Assembly (NCBI RefSeq): GCF_000632225.1 | Contig: NZ_JFYV01000053.1 | Coordinates: 1-64,000 of the forward strand | Source: Sphingomonas sp. RIT328 | GTDB lineage: Bacteria > Pseudomonadota > Alphaproteobacteria > Sphingomonadales > Sphingomonadaceae | DNA length: 64,000 bases | Direction of reading: 5' to 3' | Shown here: positions 1 to 7,629 of the stretch, in pieces | Numbering within the stretch: position 1 is the first letter of the stretch | Layout: every line of letters starts with the position of its first letter | Position numbers and translations under genes: made by a program | The notes under the pieces: model-generated | What the model was told of the DNA's origin: nothing | Seen by the model: the letters and a program-made list of their open reading frames with translations, nothing else | Databases searched by the model: none

Positions 1-62
1 GGCCTCGGCGAGCTCGCTGACGCGCCGCCGCGGCCCGGCGCGTCAGCGAGCTCGCCGAGGCC
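1..62. repeat. Perfect inverted repeat at the window edge (fold-back)
   Basis: Bases 1-26 are the exact reverse complement of 37-62; one more G-C pair (27/36) leaves an 8-nt loop. The right arm is in frame with smc and encodes normal SMC coiled-coil sequence. The left arm carries a TGA (18-20) in the smc frame. A perfect 26-27 bp fold-back that ends exactly at the sequence boundary and breaks a housekeeping gene looks more like a contig-end or chimeric-read artefact than real DNA, but this cannot be proved from the sequence. Confidence 0.85.
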
Positions 63-2516
63 CGCCGGCGCATCGCCGAGGATCGTGCCCGCGAAGGCAC
101 GCTCGCCGCCGATGCCGCCGCCGCGCTCACCCGGCTGGCGGACGAGGTCGCGACGCTCGATACCGCGATCGCCGCGGCGGCGGCGGCCATGCCCGATTGC
201 GATGCGGCGCTGGCGGCGGCGGAGCGCGACGCGCGCGATGCCGAGGTCGCGCTCGCGCAGGGCATGGCGCGGCAGGCGAGCGAGGCGGCGGAGGCGCGCG
301 TCGCCGACGCGGCGCTCGCCGCGGCCCGCGCGCGCGCCGATCGGGCGGAGCGCGAGGCGGCACAGGTCGCGCAGGCGCTCGCCGCGCTGGGGGAGGCGGA
401 ACCGCTCACGGCGGCGCGCGACGCGGCCGCGGTGCACCGTCGCGAGGCGATCGCCGCTGCGGAAGCGGCCCGCGCGACGCTCGCCGCTGCCGAGGATGCC
501 GAGCGCACCGCCGCCGCCGATCGCGACGCCGCGGAGAGCGCGCGTGCCGCCGCCCGCGCCGAGCTCGCCGCGCTCGACAGCGAGGCGGCGGCGCTGGCCA
601 AGGCGACGCAGCGCAGCGGCCGTGACCGGCTGCTCGATCATGTCGCGCCGGCCGCCGGCTATGAACGCGCGCTCGCCGCGGCGCTGGGCGACGATCTCGA
701 TCGCGACCTCTCCGCCTGGACCGGTGCGGCAGTCGCTGGCGATGATCCGCCGCCGCCCGCCGCGACCGAGCCGCTCGGCGCGCATGTCGCCGCGCCCGCA
801 GCATTGGCGCGGCGGCTGGCGCAGGTGTTCGTCGGCAGCGAGGAGGGCCAGCCGCTCGCCGTCGGGCAGCGGCTGGTGACGCCGGACGGGCGGCTGCGGC
901 GGTGGGACGGCTATGTCGCGCGCAACAGCGGCGCCGCGGCGGCGGAGCGGCTCGAACGGCTCAACCGCCTGCAGGCGCTGGCCGCCGCGCGTCCTGCCGC
1001 CGCCGCGGCGCTCGACGCGGCCGAGACGGCGCGCCGGGCGGTCGAGGAGCGGATCGCCGCGGCCCGGCGCACGGCGCAGCAGGCACGGTCGGCGCTGGCG
1101 CAGGCGGAAACCGCGGGGCGCGACGCCGCGCGCACGGAAGATCGTGCCGCGACCGCGCTCGAACGGCTCGCCGGCCAGCGCGCCGACCTCGACGCGCGCG
1201 CCGCCCGGATCGGCGGCGAACGCGACGAGGCCCGCGCCGACCATGCCGCGGCGCAGGCGGCGCGCGATGCGCTGCCCGATGGCCGCGACGGTGCCGCCGC
1301 GGTCGCGGCGCTGGCGCAGATCGCCGACCGGCACCGCGCCGCCGTCGCGGCCGCGCGCGACCGGCGCACGACGCTCGATCGCAGCGTCCAGGCGCAGCGC
1401 GAGCGGCTCGCCGCGGCGCAGGCCGACGTGCGCAGCTGGCGCGCCCGCGCCGGCGAGGCGGCGAAACGGATCACCGCGATGGACGCGCGCGATACCGCCC
1501 TCGCCGTGGAGGTCGCGGAGGCGGAGGGTCGCCCGGCCGCGCTCGACGCAGCGATCCTGACGCAAGCGGCCGGACATGACGCCGCCCGCCGCGACGCTGA
1601 GACGCAGGCGGCGGCCGAACGCGATGCCGACCAGCGCTCCCGCGCGGCGGAGGCGGCGCAGCGCGCGGCGATCGAGACGCTGAGCCGCGCCCGCGAATCG
1701 CGCGCCGGCAGCACCGCGCGGCGCGAGCATCACGAGCAGCGCCGCCTCGAGCTCGGTCGCCTGTCGGGCGAGCGGTTCGGCTGCCCCGCGCCGGTGCTGC
1801 CCGAGCGGCTCGCCTTCGCCGTCGCCGAGGTCCGGACGCCCGATCAGGAAAGCGCGGCGCACGACCGGCTCGTCGCCGATCGCGAGCGGATCGGCCCGGT
1901 CAACCTCGTCGCCGAGCGCGAACTCGCCGACATCGAGGCGAGCCACGCCGCCAATGCCGCCGAGCGCGACGAGATCGGCGAGGCAGTCAACCGGCTGCGC
2001 GGCTCGATCGGCACGCTCAACCGCGAAGGCCGCCAGCGGCTGCTCGCCGCCTTCGCCGCGGTCGACGGCCATTTCCGCCGGCTGTTCGCCACCCTGTTCG
2101 ACGGCGGCGCGGCGCACCTGCAACTCGTCGACTCGGACGATCCGCTCGAGGCCGGGCTGGAGATCCTCGCCCAGCCGCCGGGCAAGCGTCTCCAGTCGCT
2201 GACCCTATTGTCCGGCGGCGAGCAGGCGCTGACCGCAGTGGCGCTGATCTTTGCGCTGTTCCTCACCAACCCCGCGCCGATCTGCGTGCTCGACGAGGTC
2301 GACGCGCCGCTCGACGACGCCAATATCGAACGTTTCTGCGACCTGCTCGAACGGATGTCGCGGGATACGGATACCCGCTATCTGGTCGTCACGCACAATG
2401 CGGTGACGATGAGCCGCATGCACCGGCTGTTCGGCGTGACGATGGTCGAGCGCGGCGTCAGCCGGCTGGTCTCGGTCGATCTCGGCGGCGCGACCGAGCT
2501 GCTCACCGCGGAGTGA
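21..2516 (+). CDS. smc: Chromosome segregation ATPase SMC, 3' part
   Basis: SMC is the ABC-type ATPase core of condensin, which compacts and resolves sister chromosomes from the origin outward. The open frame runs from about base 21, so the N-terminal Walker A domain is missing. Visible parts are a long Ala/Arg/Glu-rich coiled-coil arm, a hinge-like globular section at roughly 610-920, a second coiled-coil arm to about 2000, and the C-terminal ATPase half-domain with signature LSGGE (2208-2222) and Walker B/D-loop CVLDEVDAPLDD (from about 2283). The frame is interrupted by a TGA at 18-20 that lies only in the left arm of the edge fold-back, so the gene itself is probably intact. Identity is firm from the C-terminal motifs. 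Confidence 0.95.
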   Translation, partial: RAAAARRVSELAEARRRIAEDRAREGTLAADAAAALTRLADEVATLDTAIAAAAAAMPDCDAALAAAERDARDAEVALAQGMARQASEAAEARVADAALAAARARADRAEREAAQVAQALAALGEAEPLTAARDAAAVHRREAIAAAEAARATLAAAEDAERTAAADRDAAESARAAARAELAALDSEAAALAKATQRSGRDRLLDHVAPAAGYERALAAALGDDLDRDLSAWTGAAVAGDDPPPPAATEPLGAHVAAPAALARRLAQVFVGSEEGQPLAVGQRLVTPDGRLRRWDGYVARNSGAAAAERLERLNRLQALAAARPAAAAALDAAETARRAVEERIAAARRTAQQARSALAQAETAGRDAARTEDRAATALERLAGQRADLDARAARIGGERDEARADHAAAQAARDALPDGRDGAAAVAALAQIADRHRAAVAAARDRRTTLDRSVQAQRERLAAAQADVRSWRARAGEAAKRITAMDARDTALAVEVAEAEGRPAALDAAILTQAAGHDAARRDAETQAAAERDADQRSRAAEAAQRAAIETLSRARESRAGSTARREHHEQRRLELGRLSGERFGCPAPVLPERLAFAVAEVRTPDQESAAHDRLVADRERIGPVNLVAERELADIEASHAANAAERDEIGEAVNRLRGSIGTLNREGRQRLLAAFAAVDGHFRRLFATLFDGGAAHLQLVDSDDPLEAGLEILAQPPGKRLQSLTLLSGGEQALTAVALIFALFLTNPAPICVLDEVDAPLDDANIERFCDLLERMSRDTDTRYLVVTHNAVTMSRMHRLFGVTMVERGVSRLVSVDLGGATELLTAE

Positions 2517-2536
2517 CGGGCCGCGCCGCCGGCGCG

Positions 2537-2710
2537 TCAGGCCCGGCCGCGCAGCCGCGGTCGGCGCAGCAGGCCCGCGATCACACGGCTGGTGTAGAGC
2601 AAACACATCTCCTGATGCACCGCGGCGGCGGCGGGATGGTCCGCCTGGATAGCGCGCACCGCTTCGGTGAACGACCGGTCGGACAGATAGGGCGTGTCGC
2701 TGTGGATCAT
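2537..2710 (-). CDS. Small hypothetical protein (57 aa)
   Basis: This short leftward frame begins at an ATG preceded at good distance by a strong ribosome-binding sequence (GGAGGAGG, about 7 nt upstream). The product starts MIHSDTPYLSDRSF, has a helical middle (EAVRAIQADHPAAAAVHQEM) and ends in a strongly basic tail (LLRRPRLRGRA). There is no signal peptide, membrane segment or recognised domain. It lies tail-to-tail with smc and head-to-head with the radical SAM gene, so the 131 bp upstream of it, which hold a dyad and a LexA-type box, could serve both directions. No function is proposed. Confidence 0.55.
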   Translation of the reverse strand: MIHSDTPYLSDRSFTEAVRAIQADHPAAAAVHQEMCLLYTSRVIAGLLRRPRLRGRA

Positions 2711-2765
2711 GGTCTCGTCCTCCTCCAGCCCCTGCCAGACGCGTTCTGCACCGCGCGCATTGCGG

Positions 2766-2789
2766 TGATATTGCCCTCGATCAATATCA
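2766..2789. promoter_or_regulatory. Operator-like dyad
   Basis: TGATATTG at 2766-2773 and CAATATCA at 2782-2789 form a perfect 8-bp inverted repeat around 8 nt, in a comparatively AT-rich patch between two divergent genes. The 16-bp centre spacing fits a dimeric regulator, but no known operator is matched and no T-run follows, so it is not a terminator. Confidence 0.4.
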
Positions 2790-2824
2790 TGTGTCCGCCG
2801 CCGACCTTGTCGCCACCCGATGCG

Positions 2825-2839
2825 GAACGTATATCGAAC
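2825..2839. promoter_or_regulatory. LexA (SOS) box, alphaproteobacterial type
   Basis: GAAC-gtatatc-GAAC matches GAAC-N7-GAAC, the direct-repeat operator known for alphaproteobacterial LexA. It ends 2 nt before the chosen ATG of the radical SAM gene, so bound LexA should block expression. The same exact spacing recurs before mmcB at 43960-43974, which raises confidence in both. Confidence 0.7.
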
Positions 2840-2841
2840 GA

Positions 2842-4089
2842 ATGGCGCAGCTCGACACGCGGGAAAAGCTGGCGATCCTCGCCGACGCAGCGAAATATGA
2901 CGCGTCCTGCGCGTCGTCCGGCACCGCCAAGCGCGACAGCCGCGACGGCAAGGGGCTGGGCTCGACCGAGGGCATGGGCATCTGCCACGCTTATGCGCCG
3001 GATGGCCGCTGCATCAGCCTGCTCAAGATCCTGCTGACCAACAGCTGCATCTTCGACTGCCATTATTGCATCAACCGCAAGAGCAGCAACGTCCGCCGCG
3101 CCCGCTTCACCGCCGACGAGGTCGTCAAGCTGACCATCGCCTTCTACAAGCGCAATTATATCGAGGGGCTGTTCCTGTCCTCGGGGATCATCAAATCCTC
3201 CGACTATACGATGGAGCAGATGGTCGAGGTGGCGCGCAGCCTGCGCGAGGATCATCACTTCCGCGGCTACATCCACCTCAAGACGATCCCCGACGCCGAT
3301 CCCGAGCTGGTCCATCAGGCCGGCCTTTACGCCGATCGCGTGTCGATCAACATCGAGCTGCCGACGGTGAGCGGCCTCAAGCGGCTCGCGCCCGAGAAGG
3401 ACGGCGCGCGGATCGAGGGCGCGATGGGCGAGGTCAAGGCGTCGATCGCCGACAACGGCGACGCGCGCAGGAAGTACAAATCCGCGCCGCGCTTCGCCCC
3501 TGCCGGCCAGTCGACGCAGATGATCGTCGGCGCCGACGCCGCCACCGATGGCGAGATCGTCACCCGCGCCTCGACGCTTTACGACCGTTTCGGCCTGCGC
3601 CGCGTCTATTACAGCGCGTTCAGCCCGATCCCCGATGCAAGCACGGTGCTGCCGCTGCAGCGGCCGCCGCTGATGCGGGAACATCGCCTCTATCAGTCGG
3701 ACTGGCTGATGCGCTTCTACGATTACAGCCCGCACGAGGTGGTCGCCGCCGCCGACGATGCGACCGGCATGCTGCCGCTCGATATCGATCCCAAGCTCGC
3801 CTGGGCGCTCAAGTTCCGCGACAGCTTCCCGGTCGACGTCAATCGCGCGCCCCGCGAGCTGCTGCTCCGCGTCCCCGGTCTGGGCGTCAAGGCGGTCAAC
3901 CGGATCGTCGCCAGCCGCCGCTGGCGCCGGCTGCGACTCGACGATGTCGCACGGCTGACGGTGAGCGTCGCCAAGGTCCGCCCGTTCATCGTCGCCGAGG
4001 ATTGGCGGCCGGTGCTGCTCACCGATCGCGCCGATCTCAAGCCGCTCGTCGCGCCGAAGCGGCAGCAGCTCGAACTGTTCGCCGCCTGA
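2842..4089 (+). CDS. Putative DNA modification/repair radical SAM protein (UDG-linked family)
   Basis: This 415-aa protein matches the radical SAM family that is recurrently encoded beside UdgX-type proteins and annotated as putative DNA modification/repair. It has the 4Fe-4S motif C69-x3-C73-x2-C76 (SCIFDCHYC), a TIM-barrel-like middle, and a helix-hairpin-helix DNA-binding segment near residues 338-356 (LLRVPGLGVKAVNRIV), so it probably acts on DNA. The ATG at 2842 is chosen because family members begin close to KLAILADAAKYD; a GTG at 2791 would add 17 residues and put the LexA box inside the coding sequence. No clear Shine-Dalgarno precedes 2842. Its usual partner, UdgX, is two genes downstream. 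The chemistry is not established. Confidence 0.9.
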   Translation: MAQLDTREKLAILADAAKYDASCASSGTAKRDSRDGKGLGSTEGMGICHAYAPDGRCISLLKILLTNSCIFDCHYCINRKSSNVRRARFTADEVVKLTIAFYKRNYIEGLFLSSGIIKSSDYTMEQMVEVARSLREDHHFRGYIHLKTIPDADPELVHQAGLYADRVSINIELPTVSGLKRLAPEKDGARIEGAMGEVKASIADNGDARRKYKSAPRFAPAGQSTQMIVGADAATDGEIVTRASTLYDRFGLRRVYYSAFSPIPDASTVLPLQRPPLMREHRLYQSDWLMRFYDYSPHEVVAAADDATGMLPLDIDPKLAWALKFRDSFPVDVNRAPRELLLRVPGLGVKAVNRIVASRRWRRLRLDDVARLTVSVAKVRPFIVAEDWRPVLLTDRADLKPLVAPKRQQLELFAA

Positions 4090-4152
4090 GAATGATTCAC
4101 AGGTGAAACGCTCCGTCGCCTCGCCGGTTGGTCGCCGCGAAGGAGACGGACG

Positions 4153-4638
4153 ATGGCGCTGGCGCAGATTTACGCGGACCTCAAACGCGATCACGACAAG
4201 CAACGCGACATGCTGAAGCAGCTCGCCGAGATGCAGGGCGCGGGCGAGGAGCGTCAGCGGCTGTTCGAGGCGTTCCGCCTCGAGGTGCAGAGCCACGCCG
4301 CCGCCGAGGAGGAATCGCTCTACGCGACGATGCTGCGCGATCCCGAATTGCGCGACGATGCGCGCCATTCGGTGAGCGAGCACAAGGAGGTCGACGACCT
4401 GCTCGGCGAGATGGCCGACGAGGAGTTCGGCTCGGATGCGTGGAGCGAGAAGTTCTTCCACATGCGCCGCCGCTATGAGCATCACATCACCGAGGAAGAG
4501 GAAGAGATGTTCCCCGCCGCCGCCGAGGAACTCGACGATTCGACCGAGGAGGAGCTCGCGACGATCTACGAAGAGCGCAAGCCCGAGGAACTGGAGATCG
4601 CCAAGTCCAACCCGCCGGGCGGCGACGAGCGGGACTGA
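4153..4638 (+). CDS. Hemerythrin HHE domain protein
   Basis: A 161-aa soluble protein with a hemerythrin-like four-helix fold. Candidate iron-ligand motifs are spaced as in HHE proteins: KRDHDKQRD near the N-terminus, QSHAAAEEESLY, SEHKEVDDL, and YEHHITEEEEEMFP. Such proteins bind a di-iron centre and sense or buffer O2, NO or peroxide; some act in oxidative-stress protection. The C-terminus is acidic. A good ribosome-binding site (AAGGAGAC) precedes the ATG. It lies 63 bp after the radical SAM gene and only 8 nt before the UdgX gene, so it is probably co-transcribed with both; a repair-related role is inferred from that position alone. Confidence 0.9.
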   Translation: MALAQIYADLKRDHDKQRDMLKQLAEMQGAGEERQRLFEAFRLEVQSHAAAEEESLYATMLRDPELRDDARHSVSEHKEVDDLLGEMADEEFGSDAWSEKFFHMRRRYEHHITEEEEEMFPAAAEELDDSTEEELATIYEERKPEELEIAKSNPPGGDERD

Positions 4639-4646
4639 CGCGCCGC

Positions 4647-6047
4647 ATGCGCCTCGCGACGCTGTCCGCGCCCGACGATTTCGATGCGTGGCGCGACGCG
4701 GCGCGGGGCTTCGCCGCGGCGGACGTCCCGCCCGACGACGTCGTCTGGCAGGTCGGTGCCGCGCCCGCCGACCTGTTCGCCACCACCGCGGACACGACGG
4801 TGCCGCCGCCGGTGCCAGGCGCGCTGTCGGTACCGCGCGCCTTCCTCGACCTCGCGCGCAGCGTCGTCATGGCGGCGGAGCCCGAGCGGTTCGCCCTGCT
4901 CTATACCGCGCTGCACCGGCTGCGCCGCGAGCCCAAGCTGATCGAGGATCATGCCGACCCGCTGGTCCGCCGGCTGGAGGTGCTCGCCAAGAACGTCCGT
5001 CGCGATATCCACAAGATGCGCGCCTTCCTGCGCTTCCGCGAAGTCGCCGACCATGACGGCGCCAGCCGCTACGTCGCCTGGTTCGAGCCCGAGCATCATA
5101 TCGTCCGCGCCAACGCCGCCTTCTTCGTCAACCGCTTCGCCAGCATGCGCTGGTCGATCCTGACGCCCGAGCTCTCGCTGCACTGGGACGGCGCGATGCT
5201 CTCCGAAGGTCCCGGTGCGGCGAAAGGCGACGCGCCCGACGGCGATCCGACCGAAGAGGTGTGGAAGACCTATTACGCCAGCATCTTCAACCCGGCGCGC
5301 GTCAAGGTCGGCGCGATGCTCAAGGAGATGCCGCGCAAATATTGGAAGAACATGCCCGAAACGGCGCTGGTCGGCCAGCTGATCGCCGGGGCGCAGGCAC
5401 GGGAGAGCGGGATGATCAGCCAATCGCGCGAGGCGCCGACGATCGGCGACAATGTCGCGGCGGCCTGGGCGGCGCTGCGCGACGAGGCGGCGGCGTGCAC
5501 GCGCTGCCACCTCTACAAACACGCGACGCAGACAGTGTTCGGCGAAGGGCCGGTCGATGCGGCGATGATGTTCGTCGGCGAACAGCCGGGCGACCAGGAG
5601 GACCTTGCCGGCACCCCGTTCGTCGGCCCGGCGGGACAGGTGTTCAACCGCGCCATCGCCGCCGCGGCGATCGACCGCGGGCAGGTCTATGTCACCAACG
5701 CGGTCAAGCATTTCAAGTTCGAGGCGCGCGGCAAGCGGCGCATCCACGCCAAGCCCGACACCGGCGAGATCGAGGCCTGCCGCTGGTGGATCGAACAGGA
5801 GCAGATGCTCGTCCGCCCGCAGGTGACGGTGGCGCTCGGCGCGACGGCGGCGCGCTCGCTGCTCGGCCGCACGGTGACGATCGGAAAGGAGCGCGGCCGT
5901 GCGCTGCGTCTGCCCGACGGCGGCGAGGCGTGGATCACGGTCCACCCGAGCTATCTGCTCCGCCTGCCTGATCCGGCGCAGAAGGAGGCGGAGTTCGCGC
6001 GGTTCGTCGAGGATCTCAAACTGGCGAAGGCGGCGGTGGGCGGATAA
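4647..6047 (+). CDS. DUF4130-UdgX fusion, covalent uracil-DNA binding/repair protein
   Basis: This 466-aa protein joins an N-terminal DUF4130-type domain (about residues 60-250) to a C-terminal uracil-DNA glycosylase-fold UdgX domain (about 275-460). UdgX excises uracil and stays covalently attached to the resulting site through a histidine in the KRRIH loop. Here the glycosylase motif GEQPGDQ is near residue 311, KRRIH is 363-367 (nucleophile H367), and the second motif HPSYLLR starts at H433. Cysteines near residues 285-290 (CTRCH) and later (EACRWW) suit the Fe-S ligands of family 4-like enzymes. It starts 8 nt after the hemerythrin gene. The DUF4130 domain is usually linked to the radical SAM partner found upstream; its own activity is unknown. 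Confidence 0.93.
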   Translation: MRLATLSAPDDFDAWRDAARGFAAADVPPDDVVWQVGAAPADLFATTADTTVPPPVPGALSVPRAFLDLARSVVMAAEPERFALLYTALHRLRREPKLIEDHADPLVRRLEVLAKNVRRDIHKMRAFLRFREVADHDGASRYVAWFEPEHHIVRANAAFFVNRFASMRWSILTPELSLHWDGAMLSEGPGAAKGDAPDGDPTEEVWKTYYASIFNPARVKVGAMLKEMPRKYWKNMPETALVGQLIAGAQARESGMISQSREAPTIGDNVAAAWAALRDEAAACTRCHLYKHATQTVFGEGPVDAAMMFVGEQPGDQEDLAGTPFVGPAGQVFNRAIAAAAIDRGQVYVTNAVKHFKFEARGKRRIHAKPDTGEIEACRWWIEQEQMLVRPQVTVALGATAARSLLGRTVTIGKERGRALRLPDGGEAWITVHPSYLLRLPDPAQKEAEFARFVEDLKLAKAAVGG

Positions 6048-6126
6048 GCCCCCCTGCGGTGCGGGAGGCAGGCCGCCACGCGTCGGCGCCGCGCGCTGCC
6101 ACCTCCCCGTACCGGGGCGGATCGGA

Positions 6127-6921
6127 TCACATGTCGAGCGGGTCGGGTCCCAATCGCTCGCCGGCTTCGAGCGCGTCGATCGCCGCCATCTCGTCGGCGC
6201 TCAGCGTCAGGTCGAGCGCGGCGTAATTGTCGCTCATATGGTCGTTATCCGCCGCCTTGGGGATGACCGAAAAGCCGTGCGCGAGGTGCCAGGCGAGCAC
6301 CACCTGCGCCGCCGATCGCGCATGCGCTTCGGCGATGCGGACGATCTCCGCCTCGCGCAGCAGCGCGCCGCCCTGGCCGAGCGGGCTCCACGCCTGCGTC
6401 ACGATATCATGCGCCTGATGATAGGCGACGAGATCGCGGCGCTGGTGGCGCGGGTGCAGCTCGATCTGGTTGAGCACAGGGGTGACGCCGGTCGCGGCGA
6501 TGATCGCGTCGAGATGCTCGGGCAGGAAGTTGGACACGCCGATCGAGCGCGTCTTGCCCGCATCGCGCAACGCGATCAGCGCCTTCCACGCATCGATATA
6601 AAGGTCCTGCGCCGGCGAGGGCCAGTGGATCAGATAGAGGTCGACCGCGTCGAGCCCGAGCAGCGCGAGGCTTTCGTCGAGCGCCGCTCCGGGATCGCCC
6701 TGCCGGTCGTTCCACAATTTGGTGGTGACGAAGGCGTCGCTGCCCTGCACGCCCTCGCCGACGCCGCGTTCGTTGCCATAAATCGCCGCCGTGTCGATCA
6801 GCCGGTAGCCGAGGTCGAGCGCCTTGCGGACCGCGAGCGGCGCCTGCGGATCGGGAAGCTTCCAGGTGCCGAGCCCGAGTTGCGGGATGCTGCGGCCGTC
6901 GTTCAGGGTCAAATCGGTCAT
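6127..6921 (-). CDS. Aldo/keto reductase
   Basis: A 264-aa NADPH-dependent carbonyl reductase of the AKR superfamily (2,5-diketo-gluconate reductase-like). Family features are GLGTWKL near the N-terminus, catalytic D and Y in YRLIDTAAIYGNE, catalytic K in FVTTKLWND, catalytic H in LYLIHWP, GVSNF, NQIELHP, and the cofactor segment VIPKAADNDHM. It ends directly at MDM-like residues just inside 6127. The ATG at 6921 gives the normal N-terminus MTDLTLNDG; longer readings upstream are in another gene. It faces away from the adjacent dedA gene. The substrate cannot be told from sequence. Confidence 0.93.
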   Translation of the reverse strand: MTDLTLNDGRSIPQLGLGTWKLPDPQAPLAVRKALDLGYRLIDTAAIYGNERGVGEGVQGSDAFVTTKLWNDRQGDPGAALDESLALLGLDAVDLYLIHWPSPAQDLYIDAWKALIALRDAGKTRSIGVSNFLPEHLDAIIAATGVTPVLNQIELHPRHQRRDLVAYHQAHDIVTQAWSPLGQGGALLREAEIVRIAEAHARSAAQVVLAWHLAHGFSVIPKAADNDHMSDNYAALDLTLSADEMAAIDALEAGERLGPDPLDM

Positions 6922-6996
6922 GGCGGGACGAGCGCGCGAGTCGCCCCGCCGGTTCCCCCTTCCCTTGGCCGCCCTGATCCGCCAAGCCCCGGACCC

Positions 6997-7629
6997 ATGT
7001 TCGAAAAGATCCTGGGCGTTCTCGCCACCTTCACCATCTGGGTGATCTCGAGCGGCGGCTATGTCGGCATCGCCGTGCTGATGGCGATCGAAAGCGCGTG
7101 CATCCCGCTGCCGTCGGAGATCATCATGCCGTTCGCGGGCTATCTGGTTTCGACCGGACGGTTCGACCTGATCCTCGCCGCCACCGCGGGCGCGATCGGC
7201 TGCAACATCGGCTCGATCGTCGGCTATGAGGTCGGCAAGCGCGGCGGGCGACCGATGGCGGAGCGATGGGGCCGCTATGTGCTGATCGGGCCGGGCGAGC
7301 TCGACGCCGCCGACCGCTTCTTCGCGCGCTGGGGCAGCATGGCGGTGCTGGTCGGCCGGCTGCTGCCGGTGATCCGCAGCTTCATCGCCTTCCCCGCCGG
7401 CGTCGCCCGGATGCGGCTGCTGCCGTTCCACGTCTACACCTTCCTCGGCTCATGGCCGTGGTGCTTCGGCCTCGCCTGGGTCGGGATGACGTTGGGCGAC
7501 AAGTGGAACAGCGATCCGCGCGTCAAGGCGGCGTTCCATCGCGCCGACCTGCTGATCGGTATCGTCGTGATCGCGCTGGTCGCCTTCTACATCTGGCACC
7601 GGGTGCGCGGGCTCAAGCGGCACGGCTGA
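6997..7629 (+). CDS. DedA family membrane protein
   Basis: A 210-aa polytopic inner-membrane protein of the DedA/SNARE-associated family, whose members support membrane homeostasis and lipid-carrier translocation. It has the family signature ESACIPLPSEIIMPFAGYL near the N-terminus, the re-entrant GCNIGSIVGYEVGKRGG, and the conserved RLLPVIRSFIAFPAGVARM loop with its essential arginines. The C-terminus is a membrane helix followed by a basic tail. Its last 17 bases overlap the 3' end of the convergent membrane-protein gene. The ATG at 6997 gives the usual family length. Confidence 0.92.
   Translation: MFEKILGVLATFTIWVISSGGYVGIAVLMAIESACIPLPSEIIMPFAGYLVSTGRFDLILAATAGAIGCNIGSIVGYEVGKRGGRPMAERWGRYVLIGPGELDAADRFFARWGSMAVLVGRLLPVIRSFIAFPAGVARMRLLPFHVYTFLGSWPWCFGLAWVGMTLGDKWNSDPRVKAAFHRADLLIGIVVIALVAFYIWHRVRGLKRHG

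Noticed and set aside
85..879. Long Arg/Pro-rich frames overlapping smc
   Set aside because: They are other-frame readings of a GC-rich coiled-coil gene; the smc frame has the real motifs.
2707..4485. 592-aa leftward frame across the radical SAM and hemerythrin genes
   Set aside because: Opposite-strand shadow with His/Arg/Val-rich composition and no domain.
4566..5945. 459-aa leftward frame across udgX
   Set aside because: Antisense shadow; udgX has clear motifs.
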